NCBI GenBank assembly: GCA_001051155.2 | Contig: JYIP02000011.1 | Coordinates: forward strand, 62,001-126,000 | Length of the DNA: 64,000 nucleotides | Source of the DNA: Chrysoporthe austroafricana | Taxonomy: Eukaryota > Ascomycota > Sordariomycetes > Diaporthales > Cryphonectriaceae | Direction: 5' to 3' | Shown: positions 31,201-43,708 of the stretch, in pieces | How the letters are laid out: the number at the start of each line of letters is the position of its first letter | Position numbering within the stretch: position 1 is the stretch's first letter | Notes under the pieces: model-generated | Database searches by the model: none | Told to the model about the DNA's origin: nothing | The model's input: the letters and a program-made list of their open reading frames with translations, nothing else | Program-made: the position numbers and the translations under genes

Positions 31201-32898
31201 CTCGTCCCTTGGATATTCTTCTCGGAGCTGTCCTCGAGGCTGTCCGTTCCCGGCGGGCGCAGAAGCTGGGTCGTCACGAATCGATCGAGACTCGGAATTA
31301 AACGATGAGACCTGTCGTGATGTCGTAACGAAAGAAAGGCCGGCAGCGAGACCAGGGAGATCGGCTTGTTCTGACAGGCGGACTAGGAAACAAGGAGAAA
31401 GAGCAGGCAAGGAAAGAGACCTAGGAAAGAGAGAAAAGGAAAAAAAGAAAAGGAAAAAAGGAAAAAAGGAAGAGAGATGCGAGATGGTGTGCGGCTGTTC
31501 AAGGCGGATAGGCTTGGACTCAATGGCAGGAGAAAGAGGAGAGGGCCAAGGGACGAGGTAAATGATCGGGATGGCTGTCCTTACTTATAAAAATATATAC
31601 ACAGGATCCGTCAACAGGATGACAGGCCAGAAATGGCACTGGATGGCGACCAGTTGAGATGACAGGCCCGATCTGGGGAACTGGCTCGGTGGAGCAGCGG
31701 GACCCTGCACAGGACCAGGCGGCAGACGGGAGGATGGGTCGAGGTGGACCCCGGGGGGGTGTGCGTGTGAAAGTCAAAGATGGAATTGGTAATCCACATG
31801 AAACCAGGGTATTGTTGACGGCGGCTGCGGTCATGAAACGGTGATGGTGTATCTGCTGGCAGCAGTGGAGCGACGGAGGGCCGCCAGCATTGGCTGGCAG
31901 GTTTCGAAGAAGGCGTCTGTCTGATGTTGGGCGGCTAGAACGGGCCAGGACTGCTACTACCGCAAGGACCCCGGCATGTGCATGTGAGAGAGGGAGAGAT
32001 AGACGCAGAGAGAGGCTTGAGGGCGGGGCGGTACAGAGCGAGCGTTGCATGTTTCGCGGTTGCGCGAGAGAGAGCTGTCGGGGCGCGGAAGAGCTGGCGG
32101 CTAAGCCAACGTACCGCATGCAGGTACACTGCAGACGGATGGTACGCAGTGGTCTGCCCGGATGCTACGTCGACGACCAGGGCGCGCGCAGGGGACGCTC
32201 TCTCCTCGAGGCTGCCGGGCGCCAGGACGTACCCAGGGCCCAGGAGCAGGAGCAGAAAGGTAACGGCAGGAATGAAGCCAAATTGCCCGACTTGGACACA
32301 CACGGAGCAGCCGTCTGGTGCTGTGTCATTGTGGAGCTCGGCCCTGGAGCCATGGACGGCTACGGGCAATGGGAAACGGTAGGATGCTGGTGCTGATGAC
32401 TGAGCATGAACAGCCAAGATGGGAATAGACACGACCGATCTGGATGCGCCGGATGGGAGAGGTTGATGGCGCTCACCCAGCATGCCGTAAGCGTGCGGCT
32501 CAGGCAGGAGGTCATCGGTGGCATCCTTCGTCCAAGATGGGTCCGGGGAGATGAGGAGGAGGAGGAGCCTCTGGGAGGGGAGGCCGACCACCGTAGGCGG
32601 GGCCCTGTCGTGCCCGATCCAGCTTAGCTCAGGTGAGGCTGCGGCCTGCAGAGGAAGACGGCAGGCGAGGCTGGGGGCTTGGGAGGAACCGGATTGGATC
32701 AAAAATAGCAGAGATCTGATCTGAGCGAGATAAGCTCACCGAGTATGAGAGCCTGGGAAATGAGCATTCTGTAACCGCCCCGCCACGGCCCCCAGCCATA
32801 GATAGCACATTATGTGTGTACCTTTGGGAATAGAACAGGCTCGGGATGAATAACCACGCCGAGCGAGGGGAGGCTCACACCCGTGTCAACCCACCAAC

Positions 32899-32920
32899 CA
32901 ACACACACACACACACACCC
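32899..32920. repeat. (CA)n microsatellite
   Basis: A run of about ten CA dinucleotides followed by C-rich sequence. Confidence 0.9.
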
Positions 32921-33124
32921 ACCCCCAAAAAATACCCCCACCGATGCATACCCCCCCTTGCCGGTGCGAGGTTGCCGTCTGGCACGGAAAGAGAAGGGAC
33001 CGCGGGGCGGAGCGTCAAGTGTAACAGCCGCCCGGCGTCTATTAGATTGCAGGTGGCAGATGGCAGCCAAGTGCCGCAGCGTGGTCACATCGACCCGCGG
33101 CTAAACAACGGCGAGGGCGGCAGA

Positions 33125-33170
33125 ATGGCATGGCGGCATGGCGGCATGGCGGCATGGCGGCATGGCGACC
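33125..33170. repeat. 9-bp tandem repeat (gcatggcgg), about five copies
   Basis: Near-perfect head-to-tail copies; the period is a multiple of three so it reads as WRHGGMAAWRHG-type peptide, an artefact. Confidence 0.9.
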
Positions 33171-34901
33171 CAGACAGGGTCGGTCTGGCACGGCAGGGCC
33201 TCCTGAGTGGCCGCCTGTAGAAACATTGTTTCACCGGCGGTCCGAGGGCGGCCGGGGGGGGACGTGGGTTGGCGATCTTGGCCCATGAGACAGGCCCCAT
33301 GGGACGAGCACGGGCGCGCAACGACATGCCATCACGTCGCGTGAGGCGATGCCCAGGCTCGCTGGGCTGATGAGGCGAGTGCAGCGCGTGTCGGGTGGAC
33401 AGGAAGGCCCGACCGGGCGACCCGGCAAAACGGCACGTGTGTGCTCGTGCTCGTGCTCGAGATCACCCGTCGGCCGCGAGCGTATCGCGGTGCTGTGCTG
33501 TGCCGGAGCGGCGCATGGCGCGTCGCGACAGAAGGAAGCCGAGGAGGGGAGACGAAGGCGGGTCGACGCATCCGATGGCATGACCGGCTGTTAATGATGT
33601 CGCGCGGCCGGGGCGGGCAAGGATCCGAGCCAGGGCAGACGCGCCGAGCCCAACCCCCTTCGGGGCATAACAAACGACACCTGTTGGCGGACGAGCACAA
33701 CTGCTGTGCCGGTTGACCGCAGTGAGGAGGAAGAGAGGAGTATGTTGGCGCGACTGGAGGTCGTGGGCTGGCGGGGGCACGCGCGGGGGCGCCCAGCACG
33801 GGTGGGCCCCGAATCTACCACCTACCCAGTAGAACCTGGCCCTGGACCTGGGCCCTGGACCGCCTGGACCCCGACACCGCAGTAACACCTGGTCCCCTAC
33901 ACACCTGGGTGTCCGTCGCGAGTACGTGCCCCACCCCCCTCCTCCCCAGCGCTGGGCGCCTCGAGTACTTACTTGCTGTAGCCGCCGGACAGGCAGCATG
34001 ATAGATGAAATGTGGGACGGCGGTCCATAGAGGCACCGCATGCTGGGCACTGCGACGCTGGGCAGGCGAGCACGCCGAGATGGTGGTGTCGCCCTACCGA
34101 CGGTGACGGGCCAGGAACGAGCTGCTCAGCCTCCAACTGTTTCAAAACGCTCCCGGCCGAGGACCGTTCCCGGATTAGGTAACCAGCGTCGCTTTCTAGA
34201 CCTCGTGTCCACTTTTGTGTGTATTTGTCGGCTGACGCCAGAGCGCACCTCGTCTCACGTCCTCGCATCCATCGCGCCAGGAGCACGACAAGCTTTATCA
34301 GCCAAGAGAGCCAAGCGATCCCGATCCCGGCCCCGGCCCCAGCAGGGGCCCATCCGCTGCGGGTTAAAGGTGCAGCAGGTGCGAGGTGCAGTTGCAGCAT
34401 GGCAGGCGCGCGTCTAAAAATGACCAGGCACAGTCCGGGCTAAGCCGACCTCAGCTTAGCGCAGACATATTTTTACGACGCACGCTACTGGGTACTGGGT
34501 ACCGGGGCCTTATTGTCATAGTATCACGGCAGCACTGACAGGCAGTGCCCCATTCGGCCGAGTTGCTACCCGGGTACCCCAGTACAGCGCGATGTAAACA
34601 AAACCGCCCAGGACCAGAACCAGGAGCAGGAGCAGGCACTACTTACTAACGGGGCGCCAGGCGTAAACAGACACAGTAAGTACCATCCACGCGTACTAAG
34701 CGCTGGGGGCCGGGGTACCCGGTTTCCCCGACCAGGATCTCCATCTGCTTTGCTACTCAAGTATGCACGCAGCGGCTGCTACGGTATGTCTCCTCTCTCG
34801 CCTGTGGCTGGTCTCGCGCCCCGACACGCTGCATCCGTGCAAAGCTGCGCTCCATCGTGTACCCCTCGCCCCGTGCGTGCCTACCCACCGCCGCCGCGGC
34901 C

Positions 34902-34964
34902 TGGAGCTGGAGCTGGAGCTGGAACTGGAACTGGAGCTGGAGCTGGAGCTGGGGCTGGAGCTAG
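34902..34964. repeat. 6-bp tandem repeat (gagctg / gaactg), about ten copies
   Basis: Hexamers alternate as ggagct and ggaact, giving Glu-Leu dipeptide artefacts in translation. A related imperfect set (catgctcatgctcgcgccc) lies at about 35450-35505. Confidence 0.9.
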
Positions 34965-37900
34965 AGCACACGACCCCATGCGGGCGGCTGCATGCTGGTG
35001 AGTCACCCCAGATTACGTCCTGCACGGCACAGCACGGCACACCGAGGGGACAAACAAGAGTCGCGCCGTCGTGGAAGATGGGGAGCACCACAGCAGCAGC
35101 TAGCCATGGCTGCCGAGACGGCTTGCGACCTTTTGCCCGCCCAGCGAACCGTTCAGGCCAGCCGGACCACACGGCCAGCACGAGGGCGACCAGATGTCGT
35201 CGCCTCTCTCCACCCGCAGACTCACAGGGACCACGGCCGGTGGACCAGACGCGCCGCTCTCCATGTGCTGACAACAACGTCTCCTCCGTGATTGTGCCTA
35301 TTCCCACTTCCAGGCACCCGTCTCTCATTTCAATCTCAGATCAACAGCGACCATTGTATGAGCCGTAACCGGATCTGGGAAGGGAAGCACCTGGAGGATG
35401 ACCGGCTGCATGAGCTGACCGCCCCCCTCCCCGGGACTCCCATGGCTGCTGCTGCTCATGCTCATGCTCGCGCCCATGCTCATGCTCATGCTCTAGCTCA
35501 CCCCTCGTGCTCGTCGACCTGTCTCCCGCTGTCGCACCAGATCTCCGGTGCCACCCTCTCTAGCTGCCTCTAGGGAATCCTGCGCTCTGCAGTCTGCATC
35601 GGGATAATTATGATGACAGCTTCATGCTTGCTGCTTGCTGCTCCCGATCCCATGCCTCGCCCTCACCAGCAGCACGCTCTTCCTATTCCGCTGTAGTGGC
35701 CACCCGATCGAGAGACACGACCGGACCCGTCAGGCTGCATCTAAAAAGCTGTCCCGGAGGCTGAGTCTGTGGGATCTGTCTGGGGATGTTCCAGGCGTTC
35801 ACATGGATTACGTGGGCAGTCCCTGCTTCGAGGCGCCCTTTGCACGGTCGCGGAATCGAGACTTTGAGTCTTCTCGTCTCGGCCGGGAGGGCCGGTCACC
35901 CTCTCCGGCTTTCTTTAGAACAAACATGATCCATTGTGTTTTTTGCCCCTCCGCGCCCGGAACTACACGTTCGAGCAGGTTTTGATCTGGGTCGCGGTTT
36001 GGGCCACGACGATCGGCCGCATCCTGCGAGTCTATTCTCCATCAACCTAATCGTACTGGCCGCCTCGCTGGGGCCGTCTTGTCTGATCCCGCATTCTATT
36101 CGTCTGGAAACGACCTCGTGGGTCGCCGCTTCTATTCTGGTCTCACCAGCATCCGCAGCGTCCCAATCCACCGGCCTGACGCCCATCACGTCTCGAAGGT
36201 CGGCTGACAGCCTGGCCTGAACAGGTAACGGTCACGGTCTCAAGTAGAGACCGACAGTCATCGTCAACACACGCCAGGATCCGACGCTGCTTTGGTCTCA
36301 GCGCGGCAGTCAAGATCGCAGGCCGAGGTGTTGGCCTTGCTTGGCCGTACGCGACCGGCCACTCGGGTCGAGGGATCAAGACGGTTCACGCTGGAACGCC
36401 AGGAGAGGGACGAAATATTGCATCCATCAACAACGGCTTGAGCCTCTGCCGTGCGTGTGACTTCGTCACAAGCGCTCCCCTCCCTTCTCGGCCCCCTTTC
36501 TCGTTGCTTCGGAGAGCGAGGCTCAGGCGAGCCGGCTCTAATGGGTCTTCCTTTTTTCTCATGCTGTATGCAGGCTTTTCTGCGGCCACCGGCCCCGTGA
36601 GCCTGAACCCGTCGGGAGGGCTGCGGACCCAAGTGGGTACTAAGGCGAGGTTGAATGGCTTGGTCGATGGCACCCGTGCGAACCATCTGGCTATACCGCC
36701 CCGGAACCTTCTACCTTGGTCGTCATCACTTTGGTCAGGCTGGCTTCCCCGCGGCCTACGCCGTCCGTCATGAACGACCTGAGAAACCTGGGCTTGTAGG
36801 CCAGAGACCAGAGCTTGGGTCGAGCTCGCGCGAGATATAAAGCTGGCGGACGCGCAGGCGTGGTTCACACAGCCGGGACTCAGTCTGCGCTCACAATCGC
36901 CCACAGCACTGGCAGATGACGGAACTGCACGCTCAGGGGGCACTGCATCGCTGCTCCTGCGGTGTCACATAGCTGCCGAACGGCTCTGGGTGCGGCAACG
37001 CCAGAATCCTACTGCAAGTTAGGTCTCACGTCCCCCAAAGTGGCGCCGCCAGCCGCGATCTTCAGGGCCACCACAATCGGGAGGACGCCATGCCAAAGAG
37101 CACAGCGCGGCCGAAATTGCGTTTCTTTTTATACCCAAAGACGCACCTTTTATACGAGCAGGCTCACAACCAAAGTGAAAGATCGTTTTCGGAGGCGTGC
37201 CGCTGAGCTTGAGCTCGAGAACGGCGTGGGGGCCCGCGGGGCGACGAGAGCTCAGCCTTGGGTTGCAGCTGCGCAGCAGAGCCCTCAGTTAGTAGCGCGT
37301 CCTCATTTCCGCTAATTGGTTCAGCCAGAAATAGCTGCGGCTCCAGAGCTGAACATACGATTCAGCGTTGGCCTCGCTTTGAGTATGTTCAAACGAGTTT
37401 TAACAGACGGTCGAATTAGTAAGGCCCGCAAGCCGCATCGCGACGATAGTACCGGCTAATAGACCCATCTTAAGCGGTGTTCAATGTGTTGCTACTCGAC
37501 GGCTTGACCAGCCAGGCGCTATTACCCGGAAATGCTGTGTTCAGATCTCGATCTCGGCGGCTCTGCCTATCTTCCACTGAAGACTTCGACCTAGACCGCC
37601 GTGCGCTGGGGCAAACAAAAGGGCCGAAAGCGACCACGACTCCCCCGTCCATTATCCACGCGTCCTTCCGAGCTCACCGCCGCGTCCTATCAGATATCCC
37701 AAGGCCTTCGAGCCCAGAAGGTCGCACACCCGCAGATCCCGCGTCTATCTAGTGGAAGGGGGGGACAACCGCAAGCGCGCTTTGTGAGATCGCACGGGGT
37801 CGGGCTGGGGAAATTTAGGCTAAATGCGACCCCAGGCGCGGGTCCTGGGGTAGAACGAAAATGCTCCGAATAAGCCCCGCCGTCAGCCGTCAAGGGAGTG

Positions 37901-38643
37901 GAAGCTCTGTCAAAGGCTCGGCAACCGGCATCGACTGTCGCCTTAGTGAACAAGTTCTACAATGTCGAAGAAAGGTGAGACCCCATCTGGGCAGCGCAGA
38001 GAGGCTTGGTGACATCTGTTCTCCTTCACCGGAAGTGCGACGAGGGCTGGTCTCTGGCCTCGGGCGGCATGCTTTCGGCTATGTTGGGGAAGAATGGAAG
38101 GATCTGTGCGGATCTCCAAGGGAAACCCACTGGTCCTCTTGTCAGTGGGGTCCGGGAGAATAGCATCGCATGCACTTCCTATTTACCCCTTACCCTTGTT
38201 CCGCCGAGGCAAACGTGCGTTGTGATCGTATGACTGAGGGCCTTACCTCTGGGGAACGATGTGGGCGAGGCGCTGATGAGGAGCTCACCTCCATCAAGAG
38301 TTCCTGCAGTACATGGTTTGTGCGGGTGATTGTTAGCCCCTTGCAGGAACTAGTCGTTACGACGCCTGGTTATTACTATCCGATATCGTTAATGTGCTAG
38401 CTAGAATGCTACATGCTCGGGGTAAGAACCGGGCATACGGCGAGGGCACAGGTTAATAAGATCAGACACCCTGCCCCTTCTGCAGAGAGATCGTCGCGTA
38501 ACTTCAGAGCTCCTCTCCTTGGCCTCGCGTCAGAGCATGTCCTTGTGCTTTGTGTCTGCGCTTGCTCTGTGTTCTGCCTGCCCAGCGATTTCGAATCAGC
38601 AAGGTCTCCGCGCATCCCACCTCACAGGTACATCCGTGCGAAG

Positions 38644-40896
38644 ATGGTGGCCGGCGGTGATACCGCAGCCGTTTACGATGCGGCTCTGGTGCGGCGACAG
38701 GCCCTTATGGGCTCTTCTGGGCCCATGGCTCTGGTGAAGAACGGGCGTGTCTCTGCTATCGCTGCTTTTGCTTGCATTGGAGGTATTCTCTACGGGTACA
38801 ACCAGGGGATGTTCTCCGGTGTCCTCGCCATGCGCTCCTTCCAAGAGCGTAAGTTGACACCTCCCTCGCCAGGTTGGCCCTCGTCTACAAGGAGGACAAC
38901 TTTTCGTCGGACGACATGCTGATGCGACCTTCAAACTTCCTAGATATGGGCGCCTATGACCCGTTAGACCCCGATGCCCCGCAGACCCTCAAGGGCTGGC
39001 TGACCTCTATCCTCGAGCTGGGCGCCTGGCTAGGCACTCTCCTATCCGGCTTCCTCGCTGAGTCCATCTCGCGCAAGTACGGCATCCTCGTCGCCGTCTC
39101 CGTCTTCGTCCTGGGCGTCATCATCCAGGCGACGGCCATCACCACGTCGGGCCACAACTCCATCCTCGCGGGCCGCTTCATCACCGGCATGGGCGTCGGC
39201 TCCATGGCCATGATTGTGCCCATCTATAACTCCGAGGTCGCGCCCCCGGAGGTCCGCGGCGCGCTGGTGGCCCTGCAGCAGCTCGCCATCTGCTTCGGGA
39301 TCATGATCTCGTTCTGGATCGACTACGGCACCAACTTCATCGGCGGCACGACCCTGGCGACGCAGGACGATGCCGCATGGTTGGTCCCTATCTGCCTGCA
39401 GATCGCCCCCGCGCTGGTGCTCTTCTTCGGGATGCTCTTCATGCCCTTCTCGCCGCGGTGGCTCGTGCACCACAACCGCGAGGACGAGGCCCGCAGGGTC
39501 CTCGCGCGGCTCAGGGACCTGCCGCAGGACCACGAGCTGGTGGAGCTCGAGTTCCTCGAGATCAAGGCGCAAAGCCTGTTCGAGAAGAGGACGGTTGCCG
39601 AGCACTTCCCGCACCTGCGGGAACAGACGGCGTGGAACACGTTCAAGCTACAGTTCGTGGCCATCGGGGCGCTGTTCAAGACGAGGCCCATGTTCAAGAG
39701 GGTCATCGTCGCGACGGTCACCATGTTCTTCCAGCAGTGGACAGGGATCAACGCCGTGCTGTATTACGCCCCTACAATCTTCAGCGACCTGGGGCTGGGG
39801 AGCACCGAGACGAGCCTGTTGGCTACCGGCGTGGTTGGCATCGTCATGTTGTGAGTACTTCCTGCTTCTGCCTGCGGGCTTTGTCCACGCGCTGACCCGA
39901 CTTTTACAGCGTCGCAACTGTTCCGGCCGTGCTGTACGTCGACCGTGTCGGTCGCAAGCCGGTCCTCGCTGTCGGTGCCATTGGCAGTAAGTTCTGACTT
40001 AACAACCCTTGTAACCTCAAGATTCTGGAGGCTAATTGGTTCTTGTAGTGGCCGTGAGTCCTCGGAAGACCCTCAGAGAAGGAGATATACGATACCCGTG
40101 CTGACTTGTCCGCCTAGACTTGCCACATCATCATCGCCGTCATCGTGGCAAAGAACGATACCCAGTGGGCCTCTCAAGCAGCTGCTGGATGGGCCGCAGC
40201 TGCGATGGTGTGGCTTTTCGTGGTCCACTTCGGCTACTCGTGGGGGCCGTGTGCGTGGATTGTATGTCCGCTTCCTATCCTTCACCAGCCTTCTTTGCAT
40301 TGATCCCTAGGCTGACACCTCGCTGTAGCTCGTCGCCGAGATCTGGCCCCTCAGCTCGCGGCCGTATGGCGTCTCGCTGGGTGCTTCTAGTAACTGGATG
40401 TGAGTCCTTCCTCCTCTACTTCCGAGTGTGATCCCCTCTAGGGCAGGGTTGGAGTCTGACGAAGATCACAATGCACAGGAACAACTTCATCGTCGGCCAA
40501 GTCACGCCCGACATGCTCAGCGCGATGCCCTACGGGACGTATATCCTCTTCGGCCTGCTCACGTATATCGGCGCCGCGTTCGTCTGGTTCTTCGTCCCCG
40601 AGACCAAGAGGCTGAGTCTTGAAGAAATGGTCAGTTGATTCATTACTCCCACCCGTCTTATGTACCCGACCATCAAGCCTGCGTGGGAGAGATGAGCTAA
40701 CTTCCGTGCTCCCCAGGACGTCATCTTCGGGTCAGAGGGCACAGCCCAGGCCGACTTCGAGCGCATGGAGGAGATCAACCAGGAAATCGGCCTCAGCCAG
40801 ATGCTGCGCGGAGTGGCCCGCACCGCTGGCAGCGGCAGCGATGTCGGAGACCCCGAGAAGGAGAAGGTCGACGAGCGTACGGAGAATGCGCACTGA
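38644..40896 (+). CDS. MFS sugar transporter, 579 aa, with a 5-nt micro-exon
   Basis: A plasma-membrane hexose or related sugar carrier with 12 predicted helices. Eight exons: 38644-38848, 38944-39850, 39910-39986, 40049-40053, 40118-40261, 40329-40399, 40479-40629, 40717-40896; phases add up to 580 codons. Signatures: GGILYGYNQGMFSGVLAM (TM1), then ESISRKYGILVAVSVFVLG, AGRFITGMGVGSMAMIVPIY with NSEVAPPEVRGALVALQQLA, PFSPRWLVHHNREDEARRVL, QQWTGINAVLYYAPTIF (sugar binding), YVDRVGRKPVL and VPETKRLSLEEM. The intron 1 acceptor at 38943 is fixed by frame and gives SFQEHMGAYDP. A nearer AG at 38872 would leave a 24-nt intron out of frame. Exon 4 (tggcc) completes GAIGMATCHI. The C-terminal tail is charged. 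Substrate not predictable. Confidence 0.93.
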
Positions 40897-42145
40897 TAGC
40901 TCCGGAGATGCCTAATCGAGAGCCAGAGGTGGGGGTTCAGCGGCCAGCGATGGTCTACGTGGCGTCTTGGGTGCTTGTGCCAGGTTATCTGCGTCTCGAA
41001 TGCGCCCGTCCGCTAGACTATCTGACTATCTATCTAGTGGGAACTACTGCGCAGCTAGTTAGTGCCGGCCTAAGTCAGAGGCGCCATGTGAGACTATCTA
41101 TAATAATGCAAGTCACTGTGTCAATGCACAATGCACATATGTTTGGCCTCCGTGGCCCTGTATAGCATGGCATCTTCTTCGGCCCGCGCTGCTGCTTCTC
41201 CTCCCTTGCCATTGTCGCCATAGTCTCTTAGAGCATTGTGTGCAGTATTCGGCCCTGCGAGTTCTCCATCGCCTTGTTTCCAATATTTCCGATATATTTT
41301 CGTCTTCTTCCTTATTCTCATCCCTTGGTCGGCTGGATATCGGTTCAGATAAAATGATCACCATTCATAAGTACACAGCTGCTCCAAGCTCAGTCTGCCT
41401 GCCAGCACTAGAGCGCGAGGCTACCGTGACCTAGTTGCAAAATATCCCGTGCACTATCCTAACCCCCCCCTGGAGACGGGGAGACCGGCTATATTCATGC
41501 AATCATACTCGTACACGACATGCCTAAGTACTCGGCAAGATTACTATTTCTAGTAGAGGCAGGATCTAAACCAGTGATCGTAGGGGATTTACCGTGATTT
41601 AGTGTTCATATACTAGGTACATAGAGGAGGGTCGGGAGTTACTGTTTTCTTGAGATGATGGCGCAAAATGCGGCCACGAGAAAAGAGGTGGGCCATAGAA
41701 CTCCCACGATCAACAGACGCCGGTCTTTCCTAGCCTCTGCTAAAAAGAATGAAGGAAAGTATTTCCAGGCCATTTGAGATAAATTATGATGTAGCTAGTG
41801 CTCAGCAGTGGGTGAAGACTTCAAGAACAGCCTGTCTGGTCGTCCCTCTTTGCACTGACACGTAAATTTCTCTTCTTATCGAACATCTCGCCTGGCTCTT
41901 CAAGTCGCCTACATGAATCTTTTTTGAGTCTCTCTTTACTAAATGAGCTTTTCTTACCTTCTGACTTGACTAAAACTGCCTGAGTGCATCTCCTAGCCGG
42001 GTTATTTCCTACGCTCAACTCACAACCAGGCCTATGCACCTACGACCTAGTCCTGATATTATTCTGTTCAGCTCCGGGAATCGGAAGATAGAGCAAGCGG
42101 AAATAAGCAAGGAAAACGGAGGGATATATCAGCACAACGAGAACA
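40897..42145. other. Intergenic stretch, mostly AT-rich
   Basis: No supported gene. A minus-strand frame at 41121-41321 ending in NGKGGEAAARAEEDAMLYRA looks somewhat protein-like, but has no clear upstream exon. Acceptable only as a weak candidate. Confidence 0.4.
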
Positions 42146-43206
42146 ATGGCAATGAACACGACTACGACAAACCTCGTATCAGGGCCAAACGGGTCTACGA
42201 TCCCGCCCAAAGCCGGTCTGACCTTGGATGATTGTATCGTCAAATTTCAGGACCCTCAGGCCAAGCGCGCCACGCCCACTCGTTACGTCCTTGTCTATGT
42301 CCGACGTACGACGCAGGAAGTAGGTCTAGCGATGTTTATGCGTAGTGAAACCGCAAAATCTTCTAAGTCTTCCCCTCCTTTCTCGAGAGGGTCTCTAAAC
42401 GTTTTCTCCTCAACGCATCTCTCTCTATTCCTTGAAGTAGTGACAGAAAAGTCCAATATACTTACTCTGTATGAGGTGATGGCAGCAAACTAACATTTGT
42501 ACGTACTCAGGTATTTTCAAAGGAAGACTACTTCTTCGAGGTCACAATGGACGCGCTTTCGAGAGCTATAGAGAGTGAGAGAGTAGTGATCGGGCTCCCA
42601 GCCGACCTCGTCTTCAGCGATCTCGACGAAGTTCTCATCCGAGCCTTCGAGTGGAGACACCTATTCGGCCGTGCTAAGCACGAGTGCCACTTCGAATTCC
42701 AGAGCGACGACGCCACACCGTGGGACTACAGCATGTTCAAGGTTGTCAACGATGCCGCGCTCAGGGCGGCCCGCGCCCGGGAGCAGGATATCTGGGACCA
42801 CCACCCCTGTGAGAGCACACCGCGCCTGGACAGTATTTTCAAGAGGAAGTACCTTAAGAGCGGCGCGGCCGAGGGGCACCGCCTTGGGTGCTTGAGGCCC
42901 GGCCTGGCGCCCGCCGGCCCCGGCGATGTGCGCCGTGTGGTGTGTCTCACCCTGCAGGCGCAGAATTTCAGGGAGGACCTGGAGGATCTCCACACAGTCC
43001 ACCTCGCTGAGCGCCAGACACTGCGCGACGTATTCGAGGATCCGGCCACCAAGAGGCCGGTGAAGTGGACCGTCCGCTTTGGGAGCACCAGCTTGACGAC
43101 CGTGACGCATCGGATCCGAATGTTGCGAAGAGTCGGAGCGGAAACCACGGAGATCAGTGACTCTAAAAGCTCAAAGGCAAGCAAGGATGATGGAACGGGT
43201 GCCTGA
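42146..43206 (+). CDS. Hypothetical protein, 289 aa
   Basis: I do not recognise it. Exons 42146-42319 and 42511-43206 join in phase 0 across a GTAGGT...CTCAG intron of 191 nt. Content: a short Thr/Asn-rich start, a likely beta-strand segment (ATPTRYVLVYVRRTTQEVFS), then an acidic and aromatic central part (DALSRAIESERVVIGLPADL; FEWRHLFGRAKHECHFEFQS) and a basic C-terminus with Ser/Lys repeats (ISDSKSSKASKDDG). No signal peptide, membrane helix or Cys cluster. It may be an orphan or a lineage-specific family. The second exon is well supported by codon pattern; the first rests on splice consensus. Confidence 0.6.
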
Positions 43207-43708
43207 GCCGGTCAGGTCAGGGTAAGGAAGGGCAGTGTGGGAATACGACTAACGATTATAAATGTTGATTTTCGGACGTGGTACAAAGCTATAGGCTCAA
43301 CTAAGAGCTACATTGTGAGGTTTCATAATTTACGAGTGACAATAGGTAGTACTTCTGCGAAGGCAAACTATGTACAATAAGGAGCAATGTTAGGATGAAA
43401 GGCATGTGATAAATGCTCCCGTAGCTAATTAATAGAACACTTCACTTCACTATTCAGCAAACTTCACTACTCTTCCCTGCCACTCTTTGTTTTTTTAAAA
43501 AGCAAAAAAAGAAAGAAAAAAAAGAAAGAAAAAAGAAATTACCTGAAAATTACTGCCAGCTTGCGAACAACCAGCCACCACAGTCTTCCTTCGTCACATC
43601 GACCTCAGACCCACCCACATTTTCTTCCCAAATACTATTCCTCGGGCAGGCCCCCAGCGAATAGACTGCTACCATCTTACCTGAATTAGAGTTTGATTGA
43701 CGACGCAA
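43207..43708. other. Intergenic stretch with A/G-rich run
   Basis: Contains an A-rich tract with regular G (about 43500-43538) and no gene; likely the promoter of the 2EXR gene. Confidence 0.5.

Larger units (their letters stand above)
31201..38643. other. 7.4-kb stretch without a convincing gene, rich in short tandem repeats
   Basis: Many long frames overlap on both strands because the DNA is GC-rich, but none shows a domain, a hydrophobic pattern or a splice structure I trust. It holds CA, 9-bp and 6-bp repeats (listed). It may contain long 5' regulatory DNA for the Myb-like and sugar-transporter genes at its ends, non-coding RNAs, or fast-evolving orphan genes. Confidence 0.5.

Noticed and set aside
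31935..32702. 255-codon minus-strand frame in the gene-poor stretch
   Set aside because: No domain, no consistent codon pattern, and comparable frames overlap it on the other strand; kept out despite its length.
38849..38872. 24-nt intron in the sugar transporter ending at the first AG
   Set aside because: Too short for a fungal intron and out of frame; the acceptor at 38943 restores the family sequence.
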